In this document: piece after piece, positions 1-6,326 of the stretch | Numbering within the stretch: the stretch's first letter is position 1 | Layout: each line of letters starts with the position of its first letter | NCBI GenBank assembly: GCA_030603505.1 | Contig: JAUVXQ010000062.1 | Coordinates: forward strand, 1-7,194 | Length of the DNA: 7,194 nt | Reading direction: 5' to 3' | Source: Candidatus Heimdallarchaeota archaeon | GTDB taxonomy: Archaea > Asgardarchaeota > Heimdallarchaeia > Heimdallarchaeales > Heimdallarchaeaceae | Notes under the pieces: model-generated | Seen by the model: only the letters and a program-made list of their open reading frames with translations | What the model was told of the DNA's origin: nothing | Databases searched by the model: none | Program-made: the position numbers and the translations under genes

Positions 1-1
1 A

Positions 2-1237
2 AGGTTCATAAAACTAAGCGAAGAAATAGAAAAAGAAACAAAAAGATTAGAAACTGAAATCAAGAAATTAGACCTCAAACTATGGGAAAACTATCCTGAA
101 TATGGGATTGTGATTCCTTCAGAACCAAGAGTATTCTTGGACAAATTTATAAGTGATATTCCTGAAAGAACCATGGTTTTAGATTTCTTCTACAATTCCT
201 TTTCAGATAAAATTATTATTTTTTCTCTCATTAAAGATAAACAAATCTCAATTTATCAAAAGGATTTATCCACTAAAAATGTTGATAAACTAATGAAAGC
301 ATCAGAAAATATTAGGCTCTTACAAAGAGAAAAAAACACAGAAGCAAATTATCAAACTGAAAAATTATTAGATAAACTGGGGAAAGACTTGTTTAATTAT
401 TTAATCCCCAAAAAACTTCATTTGCACATCAAGGAGTATTCATCTGAATTCTTAACAATAATACCAACCGGCTTTCTTCATTCATTACCTCTCGAATTAA
501 TTCATGATAGGGAAGATTACTGGGGATTAAAATATAATTTTTCTAGAGTATATAATATTTCTAACATGAAAACATTACATCTTAATCCCTCACATTCTGC
601 AATATTAATTGGAAATCCAGATTCTTCTCTAAAGCATGCAAAAGATGAGATTTTGGAAATTAACAATATATTAGCACAAAACGATTATAATACAAAAAAA
701 TTCCTAAATAAGAATGCTCTTTTGGACAGCATAGCGAATTATATAAGAAACCATGATTGCTCAATTTTCCATTTCTCTGGTCATGCAGAATTTAATAGGG
801 TTTATCCAAATCTAAGTTATTTTGAAATTCTGGATAACAATCTAAACTTAAAACCATTTTACGGAAATGAAATTTCTTTGAATATTGTCTTTCGAAAGCC
901 AATATTAGTTATACTAAATGCATGTGAAACAGGAACAATGTCAGTATCACTTGGGGATGAAATTAATGGACTAAGTAGGGGATTTATTCAGGCTGGAGCT
1001 AAAGGGATCATTCTAAATTCCTGGTCAGTCTTTGATAATTCATCAGCTGATTTACTTAAAGAATTCTACAAAGTCCTCTTAGAAGGTAATACTGTCGCTT
1101 ATTCTCTTAGAATGGCTAGAAAGTATATTTGTAATAAAGCAAAGAATTCATATTATGAAGAATATGGAAATATTCTTCATTGGGGTTCTTGTGTTTACTA
1201 TGGTAGTCCTACTACCAAAATCAAGAAAGATAGTTAA
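2..1237 (+). CDS. CHAT-domain caspase-like protease, 5'-truncated by the window edge
   Basis: The reading frame is open from the first complete codon at position 2. The GTG at 110 is therefore an internal Val, and the true start lies left of the window. The visible part is 411 codons. Its first ~30 residues are charged and helical (Glu/Lys-rich, coiled-coil-like). A region typical of the start of CHAT domains follows (around 'ERTMVLDFFYNS'), then 'IIPTGFLHSLPLELI'. Catalytic His is in 'FHFSGHAEF' (codon 782-784) and catalytic Cys in 'ILNACETGT' (codon 923-925). After that come 'GLSRGFIQAGAKGIILNSW' and the usual C-terminal 'HWGSCVYYGSP'. Both dyad residues are present, so an active cysteine peptidase of clan CD (caspase/separase/gingipain relatives) is expected. 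No signal peptide or membrane segment is seen, so it should be cytoplasmic. CHAT domains usually follow TPR repeats; those would be upstream and cannot be seen. The residue after the catalytic His is Ala, where Gly is common. Substrate and partners are unknown. Confidence 0.88.
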   Translation, partial: RFIKLSEEIEKETKRLETEIKKLDLKLWENYPEYGIVIPSEPRVFLDKFISDIPERTMVLDFFYNSFSDKIIIFSLIKDKQISIYQKDLSTKNVDKLMKASENIRLLQREKNTEANYQTEKLLDKLGKDLFNYLIPKKLHLHIKEYSSEFLTIIPTGFLHSLPLELIHDREDYWGLKYNFSRVYNISNMKTLHLNPSHSAILIGNPDSSLKHAKDEILEINNILAQNDYNTKKFLNKNALLDSIANYIRNHDCSIFHFSGHAEFNRVYPNLSYFEILDNNLNLKPFYGNEISLNIVFRKPILVILNACETGTMSVSLGDEINGLSRGFIQAGAKGIILNSWSVFDNSSADLLKEFYKVLLEGNTVAYSLRMARKYICNKAKNSYYEEYGNILHWGSCVYYGSPTTKIKKDS

Positions 1238-1255
1238 AAACCTAAGGTAAAACTT

Positions 1256-1290
1256 GGAGTTAAAATAGTAAATAGACAAGAGTATATTAT
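1256..1290 (+). promoter_or_regulatory. Possible TATA box(es) for the homing endonuclease gene
   Basis: The 58-base gap between the CHAT stop and the endonuclease ATG holds TTAAAATA at 1260-1267, about 30 bases upstream of the ATG, which is the spacing of an archaeal TATA box for a short-leader transcript. A second AT-rich stretch, GTATATTAT at 1282-1290, is too close to the ATG to drive this gene. A GGAG at 1256-1259 is too far upstream to act as its ribosome binding site. No T-run terminator follows the CHAT gene, so read-through from it is equally possible. This is a weak call based on base pattern only. Confidence 0.25.
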
Positions 1291-1295
1291 AATAG

Positions 1296-2360
1296 ATGAA
1301 AACACCAAGGAGAAGACATTATACGCAATCAGAACTGCTGAAATTATATATTGGGGAATTAAAGGGTCTAAAGGCTATTGGTAAAGAAATTCATAGTGAT
1401 CCAAGAACATTCAAAGATAGAATTACTTCCTTAGGTATTGAAGTCCCATTTCCAGGATCCATTTGGTGCAAGGTTTCTCAACACTTCAATGGTCAGTTCT
1501 TTAAACCGCTTCCACAGTGGTTAGAAGAAGTCATAATTGGTTCTCTGTTAGGTGACGCTCAAATAAGATTACAGAGCAAAGTAAGAGCGCACTACAATAA
1601 TCCTAGTATTCTCAAATATGAAGCAATCTTAGTGAATATCTCCAAATTAAGAAAGAGAGTTAGTGAAGGTAAGCAGATAACCAAAGTTGAGATTCAATAT
1701 TGGAATTCTGCAATCAATTTGATAAAACAAACAAATACAGCAAATTTCAGATTGCACAAATCTATTTTAGAGAAAGAATGGGTTAAACTTCTAGTCAATA
1801 CTTTTGAACAATTTGTGAATGTCAAAACATTTGTAAAACCAACAAAAACTCAGACTGTAATGTGGACATGTGGGTTTGACACCTCTTCAACTATACAGTT
1901 GTTTGATTTATGGAATAGATGGTATAATCAAGAAAAGAAAAGAACTAAGAAGGTTTTACCAAACTTGCCCAAGTTATCACCAAATATTCTTTTGCATTGG
2001 TTTATTGATGATGGGTGTATGTCAGGAACTGATTTTTCTCTTGCTACGCAAGCATTTTCACTTAAGGAACAAAAAAAATTAGTAGACTATCTTAAAACCA
2101 TAGGATTAGAAACTAAAATCCGAATTACGAAAAGACAACCTCATATCAATATCTCAAACAAAAAAGAAAACAAAAATGTTTTTACAGACTTCATTAGTCG
2201 AGCAAAATTCTACAAGCAAGCAAAAGAGCAATTCCCTTACAAATTTTCTAATTCGATTTTGAAGAGAGAGTGGAAAAAAAAGATTTTCGAAAAACATCCA
2301 GAGTATTGTGATAATAGTAATCAAGCAAGAGATATATTGTATTCATCAATAATAGAGTAA
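1296..2360 (+). CDS. Free-standing LAGLIDADG homing endonuclease with N-terminal HTH-like segment
   Basis: This 354-residue protein carries two LAGLIDADG motifs. The first is 'VIIGSLLGDAQI' at residues 79-90 with Asp87. The second is 'NILLHWFIDDG' at 230-240 with Asp239. These are the expected metal-binding catalytic acids of a single-chain, double-motif enzyme. Between and after them are segments typical of the LAGLIDADG_2 type: 'ANFRLHKS' near 149-156, 'LPNLPKLSP' before motif 2, and 'FSLATQAFSLKEQKKLVDYL' after it. Residues 10-50 look like a helix-turn-helix ('GLKAIGKEIHSDPRTFKDRI'), which could help choose the DNA target. A helical stretch at ~95-147 appears to be an insert. The ATG is forced, because an in-frame stop (TAG 1293-1295) lies directly upstream. 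Such enzymes cut a long asymmetric site and spread their own gene. The ORF is not embedded in an intein, since neither neighbour continues across it. Its own target is unknown. Confidence 0.9.
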   Translation: MKTPRRRHYTQSELLKLYIGELKGLKAIGKEIHSDPRTFKDRITSLGIEVPFPGSIWCKVSQHFNGQFFKPLPQWLEEVIIGSLLGDAQIRLQSKVRAHYNNPSILKYEAILVNISKLRKRVSEGKQITKVEIQYWNSAINLIKQTNTANFRLHKSILEKEWVKLLVNTFEQFVNVKTFVKPTKTQTVMWTCGFDTSSTIQLFDLWNRWYNQEKKRTKKVLPNLPKLSPNILLHWFIDDGCMSGTDFSLATQAFSLKEQKKLVDYLKTIGLETKIRITKRQPHINISNKKENKNVFTDFISRAKFYKQAKEQFPYKFSNSILKREWKKKIFEKHPEYCDNSNQARDILYSSIIE

Positions 2361-2392
2361 TAAAAAGAAAAAGAAAAGAATAGAAAAGAAGT
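2361..2392 (-). terminator. T/C-rich archaeal-type termination tract for PPDK
   Basis: On the minus strand, directly after the PPDK stop, this stretch is almost entirely T and C with repeated T-runs (TTCTTTTC, TTTTCTTTTT). No hairpin is apparent. Oligo-U tracts without a stem are the standard archaeal intrinsic termination signal, so this fits well. On the plus strand the same bases are an A/G-only tract with near-repeats of GAAAAGAA. Confidence 0.55.
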
Positions 2393-2406
2393 TTATTTAT
2401 TTTTTA
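2391..2406 (+). terminator. Possible T-rich termination signal for the homing endonuclease
   Basis: About 30 bases past the endonuclease stop, the plus strand reads as three T-runs (TTT, TTT, TTTTTT) with single A spacers. It overlaps the last codons of the convergent PPDK gene. It would serve as an oligo-U termination site for transcripts from the left. Base pattern only. Confidence 0.35.
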
Positions 2407-5101
2407 GAGTTGAATGAGCTGCAGCAAGACGTGCTATTGGCACTCTAAATGGACTGCAGGAAACATAATCCAAACCAATTCTATAACAGAAATCGATTGA
2501 TTGAGGATCCCCGCCCTGCTCACCACATATGCCTAGTTCAAGATTGGGATTGGCTTGTTTTCCTTCATCTACACACATCTTCATTAGACGACCGACTCCT
2601 GGTTGATCTATTGTTACGAAAGGATCATCAGTAATTAGGCCCAGTTCCAAGTATCGCGCTATAAGTGATCCAGTATCATCTCTGCTGAAACCTAGTGCCA
2701 TTTGATGTAAATCATTTGTTCCAAAAGAGAAGAATTGCGCACCATTTTCACCACCTGCTATCTCTCCAGCAGTTAAAGCAGCACGAGGAACTTCAATCAT
2801 TGTTCCAACAAGATAGTCAAATTCTATAGATTCTTCTTCCATTACTTGTTTTGCAACCTTATCAACTATTTCCTTCTGATGTTGGAATTCCTTTGAAAAG
2901 CCAATAAGTGGTACCATAATTTCTGGCATTACGTCTTTTCCTCTTTTCTTTACTCTTGCTGCAGCACGGAATATTGCTTCGCTTTGCATTACGGTTACCA
3001 TCTGAAGAGTGATTCCCAACCTACAGCCACGAAGCCCAAGCATTGGATTTTGCTCATGCATTGATTTTACAACTTCAAGGAGTTCATATTTGTCCTTCAA
3101 CATATCTTCACTCTTACCTGCTAAACGTTCTTCATATATCTCAGTTATGAGCTCTTCAATACTTGGTAGAAATTCATGTAAAGGAGGATCGATAAGACGA
3201 ATAATAACAGGTTTTCCCTCTGCGACTTCAAATAAACCTTCAAAATCTGCTTGTTGTAGGGGTTCAAGTTTGTCTACTGCTTCTTGTCGTTCTTTCTCTG
3301 TTTTTGCTAAAATCATATCTCTAACTAGAGGGATATTATCGAAGAACATGTGCTCTGTTCTGCAAAGACCTATTCCCTCTGCTCCAAATTCAAGCGCTTT
3401 TCTGAATTGATCCGGTTTATCAGCATTTGCTTTTACGCTAATTTTTGCTATATTATCACACCATTCAAGTATCTTTGTCATACCTTCTGGCAAAGAAGCT
3501 GGTGTTGTAGGTAATTTCCCTTTATATACAAATCCATCAGTACCATCTATTGTAATCCATTCACCTTCTCTGATTATCAGACCTTTACCTTTCAATTCTA
3601 TTTTTTCAACATCAATGAAAATACCACCTCGTTCACTTCCCACTATACACGCTTTACCTATTTGACGAGCAACAATAGCTGCGTGAGATGTTAAACCACC
3701 TTTCATTGTTAGTATCCCTTGACTTGCTGCCATGCCATGAAAATCTTCAGGTGTTGTTTCAACACGAACAAGAATGATATCATCACCATGATCAGCAGCT
3801 TCTTTAGCTCTATCAGCATCAAAATAAGCTTTGCCGCTTGCTGCAGCAGCTCCAGCAGCTAGTCCGGTACCAATAATACTTGCTTCCATTTCATGTTTAA
3901 TTTGTTTGACAGTGGCATTTGAATTAATTTCAGACCAGTTTACTGAAGGGAATAAGCAATTATCTACATCTCTTGGTTGGATGCGCATTATTGCTTCTTC
4001 CTTACTTATTACCCCCTCTATTACAAAATCATAAGCAATTTTTCCTGCAGCAACACCTGTTCTTTTACCATTTCGAGTTTGGAGAATATACATTTTTCCT
4101 TGTTGAATAGTAAATTCCATATCCTGCATGTCGTGGTATAGTTTCTCCAGTGTTTCAGATACCTCAAAAAGTTGATTATAAACATCGGGCATAACCTTTG
4201 TCAATTCTTCAATGGGTTGAGGAGTACGAATCCCTGCAACTACGTCTTCTCCTTGAGCGTTAATGAGATACTCACCATATAGCTTTCTATCACCATTTGA
4301 GGGGTTACGAGTAAAGGCTACGCCAGTCGCTGAGTCATCACCCATATTACCATAAACCATTGTTTGAATATTTACAGCTGTTCCCAAATCATGGGGTATT
4401 CCTTGATGATTTCTATAATCTATTGCACGTTTGGTGTTCCAACTAAGAAACACTGCGCGAATAGATTTATCCAATTGCTCTTTTGGGTTTTGGGGGAAGG
4501 ATTCTCCCAATTTTTCCCTGTATAGATTTTTATTAATCTCAACAAGTTTCTTTAATCCTTCAGTAGGAATATCAGTATCAGATTCAACACCATATTCTTT
4601 CTTTATTTTTTCAAGTTCTATTTCAAAATAGCGTTTAGAAAGACCCATAACAACATCTCCGTACATATAAATTAGTCTACGGTAGCTGTCATAGGCGAAT
4701 CTTTCATTATCAGTTACTTTCGATAATTCCTCGACTGAAATATCATTCAATCCTAAATTAAGGATTGTATCCATCATCCCTGGCATTGAAATCGCTGCTC
4801 CAGACCTAACAGAAACAAGTAGGGGGTCATTGTCACCACCTAATTTCTTTCCATTGGTTTCTTCCAATGTGGCTAGAGCTTCGTTTATTTGCTCAGATAA
4901 TCCTTCGGGATATTCTTCATTATTTTCTAAAAAGTGCAAACATGCACTTGTGGAAATGATAAAACCTGGAGGAATAGGAAGGCCCAGGGAAGTCATTTGA
5001 GCAAGATTAGCGCCTTTTCCGCCCAAAAGTTTCTTCATTTCAGCGCTTCCTTCACATATCTCTTGACTGAAAAATTTATAGACATACTTATTTTTTATCA
5101 T
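2393..5101 (-). CDS. ppdK: Pyruvate, phosphate dikinase
   Basis: It catalyses ATP + Pi + pyruvate = AMP + PPi + phosphoenolpyruvate, linking pyruvate to gluconeogenesis or running in the glycolytic direction; it is cytoplasmic. The protein has 902 residues, slightly above the usual ~870-900. The ATP-grasp nucleotide-binding part (about 20-370) has 'LLGGKGANLAQM', 'SVRSGAAISMPGMMDTILN' and 'ILQTRNGKRT'. The swivelling phosphohistidine domain (about 400-525) has 'GGLTSHAAIVAR' with catalytic His473 and Thr471, the position phosphorylated by regulatory kinases in plants. The PEP/pyruvate TIM barrel (about 540-895) has 'GLCRTEHMFF', 'RLIDPPLHEFLP', 'MIEVPRAALTA', 'FFSFGTNDL' and catalytic Cys859 in 'GICGEQGGDP', ending 'SCSPFRVPIARLAAA'. 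The start is the only possible ATG after an in-frame stop at 5114-5116. Three conserved TIM-barrel positions differ from the classic enzyme: Leu690 in 'MLGLRGCRLG', His799 in 'TNDLHQ' and Gln861 in 'CGEQGG'. It is divergent from surE and convergent with the endonuclease gene, so probably transcribed alone. Confidence 0.97.
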   Translation of the reverse strand: MIKNKYVYKFFSQEICEGSAEMKKLLGGKGANLAQMTSLGLPIPPGFIISTSACLHFLENNEEYPEGLSEQINEALATLEETNGKKLGGDNDPLLVSVRSGAAISMPGMMDTILNLGLNDISVEELSKVTDNERFAYDSYRRLIYMYGDVVMGLSKRYFEIELEKIKKEYGVESDTDIPTEGLKKLVEINKNLYREKLGESFPQNPKEQLDKSIRAVFLSWNTKRAIDYRNHQGIPHDLGTAVNIQTMVYGNMGDDSATGVAFTRNPSNGDRKLYGEYLINAQGEDVVAGIRTPQPIEELTKVMPDVYNQLFEVSETLEKLYHDMQDMEFTIQQGKMYILQTRNGKRTGVAAGKIAYDFVIEGVISKEEAIMRIQPRDVDNCLFPSVNWSEINSNATVKQIKHEMEASIIGTGLAAGAAAASGKAYFDADRAKEAADHGDDIILVRVETTPEDFHGMAASQGILTMKGGLTSHAAIVARQIGKACIVGSERGGIFIDVEKIELKGKGLIIREGEWITIDGTDGFVYKGKLPTTPASLPEGMTKILEWCDNIAKISVKANADKPDQFRKALEFGAEGIGLCRTEHMFFDNIPLVRDMILAKTEKERQEAVDKLEPLQQADFEGLFEVAEGKPVIIRLIDPPLHEFLPSIEELITEIYEERLAGKSEDMLKDKYELLEVVKSMHEQNPMLGLRGCRLGITLQMVTVMQSEAIFRAAARVKKRGKDVMPEIMVPLIGFSKEFQHQKEIVDKVAKQVMEEESIEFDYLVGTMIEVPRAALTAGEIAGGENGAQFFSFGTNDLHQMALGFSRDDTGSLIARYLELGLITDDPFVTIDQPGVGRLMKMCVDEGKQANPNLELGICGEQGGDPQSIDFCYRIGLDYVSCSPFRVPIARLAAAHSTLKNK

Positions 5102-5140
5102 ATAAGCACCAGTTTATTTCAATACTTATCTTAATTTAAG
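5102..5140 (-). promoter_or_regulatory. Probable TATA box and weak Shine-Dalgarno for ppdK
   Basis: Reading the minus strand, CTTAAATTAAG at 5140-5130 resembles an archaeal TATA box. It sits about 30 bases upstream of the ppdK ATG, which predicts a transcript with almost no leader. GGTG (complement of 5107-5110), five bases before the ATG, could pair with the 16S 3' end as a weak ribosome binding site. It works only if transcription starts a little further upstream than predicted. The TATA-like element is also an 11-base near-perfect palindrome, CTTAA-T-TTAAG on the plus strand. Confidence 0.42.
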
Positions 5141-5175
5141 TTAATCGAACTTCATAGTCTGGTTTTTTTAACATT

Positions 5176-5185
5176 ATGATATCAT
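5176..5185. promoter_or_regulatory. 10-base palindrome ATGATATCAT in the divergent gap, candidate operator
   Basis: A perfect 10-base palindrome lies near the middle of the 220-base gap between ppdK and surE. It is upstream of the ppdK TATA-like element and well upstream of surE. A dimeric regulator could bind here, but AT-rich spacers readily produce short palindromes. No second copy was found in the gap. Confidence 0.2.
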
Positions 5186-5238
5186 GGTAATTTTTAGAAA
5201 GACTAGTTTTGTTACTTTCATACTTAAAACTGCCTAAT

Positions 5239-5299
5239 AGTATTTAAATCAGTATTTTTTACCGAAAAAAGGAATTCTTTCCAAAGATAAAGTTTAACA
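5239..5299 (+). promoter_or_regulatory. Candidate surE promoter elements
   Basis: Two TATA-like stretches are visible. TATTTAAAT at 5241-5249, containing palindrome ATTTAAAT, would give a leader of about 50 bases. AGTTTAACA at 5291-5299 lies about 27 bases before the ATG and would give a leaderless mRNA. The heptamer AGTATTT occurs twice, at 5239-5245 and 5251-5257. No Shine-Dalgarno precedes the surE ATG (the preceding bases are T-rich), which favours leaderless or non-SD initiation. Confidence 0.32.
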
Positions 5300-5321
5300 A
5301 AAACATCCGTTTTTATTCATT

Positions 5322-6134
5322 ATGAAACAAAAACTTATTTTGCTGACGAATGATGATGGAATATTTTCTTTAGGCTTACTTTCTTTACATAAAGAGCTAA
5401 GTAATTTTGGAAAGGTTTTTTGTGTTGCACCCGGAAACCCAAGTTCTGCTACATCAAAAGCGCTTACTTTCCATAAACCAATTCGTTTCTCAACCCATAC
5501 ATTTGAAGACGGAACGACAGCGTATAGCACTACAGGTGCTCCAGCAGATAATGTTTTACTTAGTTTTCATCTTCTAAAAGGGAAGCCAGACATTGTTGTT
5601 TCTGGCATAAATTATGGAGATAATTCATCTATACATTCTATACTCACTAGCGGTACATGTGCCGCTGCTTTTGAAAGCGCTTTTAATGGGGTACCAGCTA
5701 TCGCCTTTTCAGTAGATGTTGAGCACGATATTCAATTAATTGAACAAAAAGGTATTAATTTTGACCATATTGCTATGATTTCAAGTGAAATAGTAAGATT
5801 CACACTCGAAAAAGAATGGCCAAAAGATCTAGCATTTCTCAACATTAATTTTCCTACAAATGTTACAGAGCATACAAAAACCTATGTCACATCTCCAACT
5901 TTGTATAAATATGATAATTTTATGATTGAAAAAGACGATCCAAGAGGATTACCTTATCTTTGGTTATGGGGAGAGATGAAAAAAACGTTTCCTAGAGGAA
6001 CAGACACATGGGCGGTCAAACATAAAAATGGGATATCTATCACACCAATAGGTCTCAATCTCCATGAAAAGACAGATCAATCTTTGAATCTATCATATTT
6101 TATTCAGGAACAAGTTAAGAATATCCTTACCTGA
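5322..6134 (+). CDS. surE: 5'/3'-nucleotidase SurE
   Basis: SurE is a metal-dependent phosphatase that removes phosphate from nucleoside 5'- and 3'-monophosphates. It acts in the cytoplasm, usually as a dimer or tetramer. The 270-residue length fits the family (about 245-270). The Rossmann-like N-terminus opens with 'LILLTNDDGI', where Asp11 and Asp12 are metal ligands. 'VFCVAPGNPSSATSKALTF' at 32-50 supplies Ser42, aligned with the family's metal-site Ser. 'PDIVVSGINYGDN' at 89-101 supplies Asn97. 'TSGTCAAAFES' at 109-119 is the phosphate-binding loop. The C-terminal part keeps 'FLNINFP' (172-178) and 'RGTDTWAVKHKNGISITPI' (225-243), as in other SurE proteins. All expected catalytic residues are present. 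The bases after 'VAP' (Gly-Asn-Pro) differ from the more common Asp-Arg-x, a mild divergence. ATG 5322 is directly at the start of the conserved first strand. No functional link to the divergent ppdK is evident. Confidence 0.96.
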   Translation: MKQKLILLTNDDGIFSLGLLSLHKELSNFGKVFCVAPGNPSSATSKALTFHKPIRFSTHTFEDGTTAYSTTGAPADNVLLSFHLLKGKPDIVVSGINYGDNSSIHSILTSGTCAAAFESAFNGVPAIAFSVDVEHDIQLIEQKGINFDHIAMISSEIVRFTLEKEWPKDLAFLNINFPTNVTEHTKTYVTSPTLYKYDNFMIEKDDPRGLPYLWLWGEMKKTFPRGTDTWAVKHKNGISITPIGLNLHEKTDQSLNLSYFIQEQVKNILT

Positions 6135-6140
6135 ACTCTT

Positions 6141-6147
6141 AATTTTT
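6141..6147 (+). terminator. Short T-run after surE
   Basis: AATTTTT begins seven bases after the surE stop codon and precedes the next TATA-like box. A single oligo-T run without a hairpin is enough for archaeal termination in many genes, but five T residues in AT-rich DNA is weak evidence. Confidence 0.3.
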
Positions 6148-6148
6148 C

Positions 6149-6165
6149 AACGCCCTTATATATTA
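6149..6165 (+). promoter_or_regulatory. Strong archaeal TATA-like box upstream of the helicase gene
   Basis: CTTATATATTA at 6155-6165 is the best match to an archaeal TATA box in the window. Transcription would start near 6185-6190, leaving an untranslated leader of about 140 bases before GTG 6327. Closer weaker TATA-like stretches are TTAATTAA at 6213-6220, AGTATAATC at about 6268-6276 and TAGTTAATA at 6288-6296. Which one drives the gene cannot be decided from sequence alone. The rest of 6135-6326 holds no credible ORF (longest ATG-initiated plus-strand ORF noticed is about 12 codons) and no recognisable RNA gene. Confidence 0.42.
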
Positions 6166-6221
6166 ATTACATATTATTATAATTGCTAATGTAAATAAGA
6201 TCATTTAACGCCTTAATTAAC
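6149..6221 (+). repeat. Imperfect direct repeat AACGCC(C)TTA...ATTAATTA in the gap before the helicase gene
   Basis: Copy 1 (6149-6170) reads AACGCC, then CTTATATATTAATTAC. Copy 2 (6207-6221) reads AACGCC, then TTAATTAAC. They share the GC-containing hexamer AACGCC followed by an AT-rich block ending in TTAATTA-type sequence, 58 bases apart start to start. The shared hexamer stands out because the rest of the gap is nearly pure A/T. The pair could be two binding sites of one regulator, or two promoters each with its own upstream element. Confidence 0.35.
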
Positions 6222-6326
6222 AGTACTAAAAGAACCCCATTGACTATCCCTAAGTATGTTTAGAATTAGTATAATCTTTCAAAACAATAGTTAATACAGC
6301 ATTTCTTCAGTAGTAGAGAATGTTTG

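Noticed and set aside
110..112. GTG as the start codon of the CHAT gene
   Set aside because: The same frame is open back to position 2 and encodes a helical segment followed by the usual entry into a CHAT domain, so the gene begins left of the window.
1870..2082. 70-codon ORF inside the homing endonuclease gene in another frame
   Set aside because: It lies wholly within the region encoding LAGLIDADG motif 2, and its translation shows no family features.
2361..2392. A/G-only tract with GAAAAGAA near-repeats as a possible CRISPR or tandem repeat
   Set aside because: No regular unit and spacer pattern; it is better explained as the T/C-rich termination tract of ppdK read on the other strand.
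1238..2392. Endonuclease as part of an intein or group I intron
   Set aside because: The flanking CHAT protein ends with its normal C-terminal motif and ppdK runs on the opposite strand with its own normal end. No host protein is split, and no intein splice blocks are seen in the ORF.
3009..3410. 133-codon plus-strand ORF opposite ppdK
   Set aside because: It is antisense to a conserved PPDK TIM-barrel segment, its Ser-rich translation resembles no family, and no initiation signal is evident. The shorter plus-strand ORFs at 2449-2634, 3831-4034, 4431-4631 and 4934-5134 are rejected for the same reason.
5294..5530. Minus-strand ORF over the surE start
   Set aside because: It is antisense to the conserved SurE N-terminus and would overlap the surE promoter; no support.
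6256..6291. Tiny ATG ORF of about 12 codons before the helicase gene
   Set aside because: It is too short, has no ribosome binding site, and such ORFs are expected by chance.
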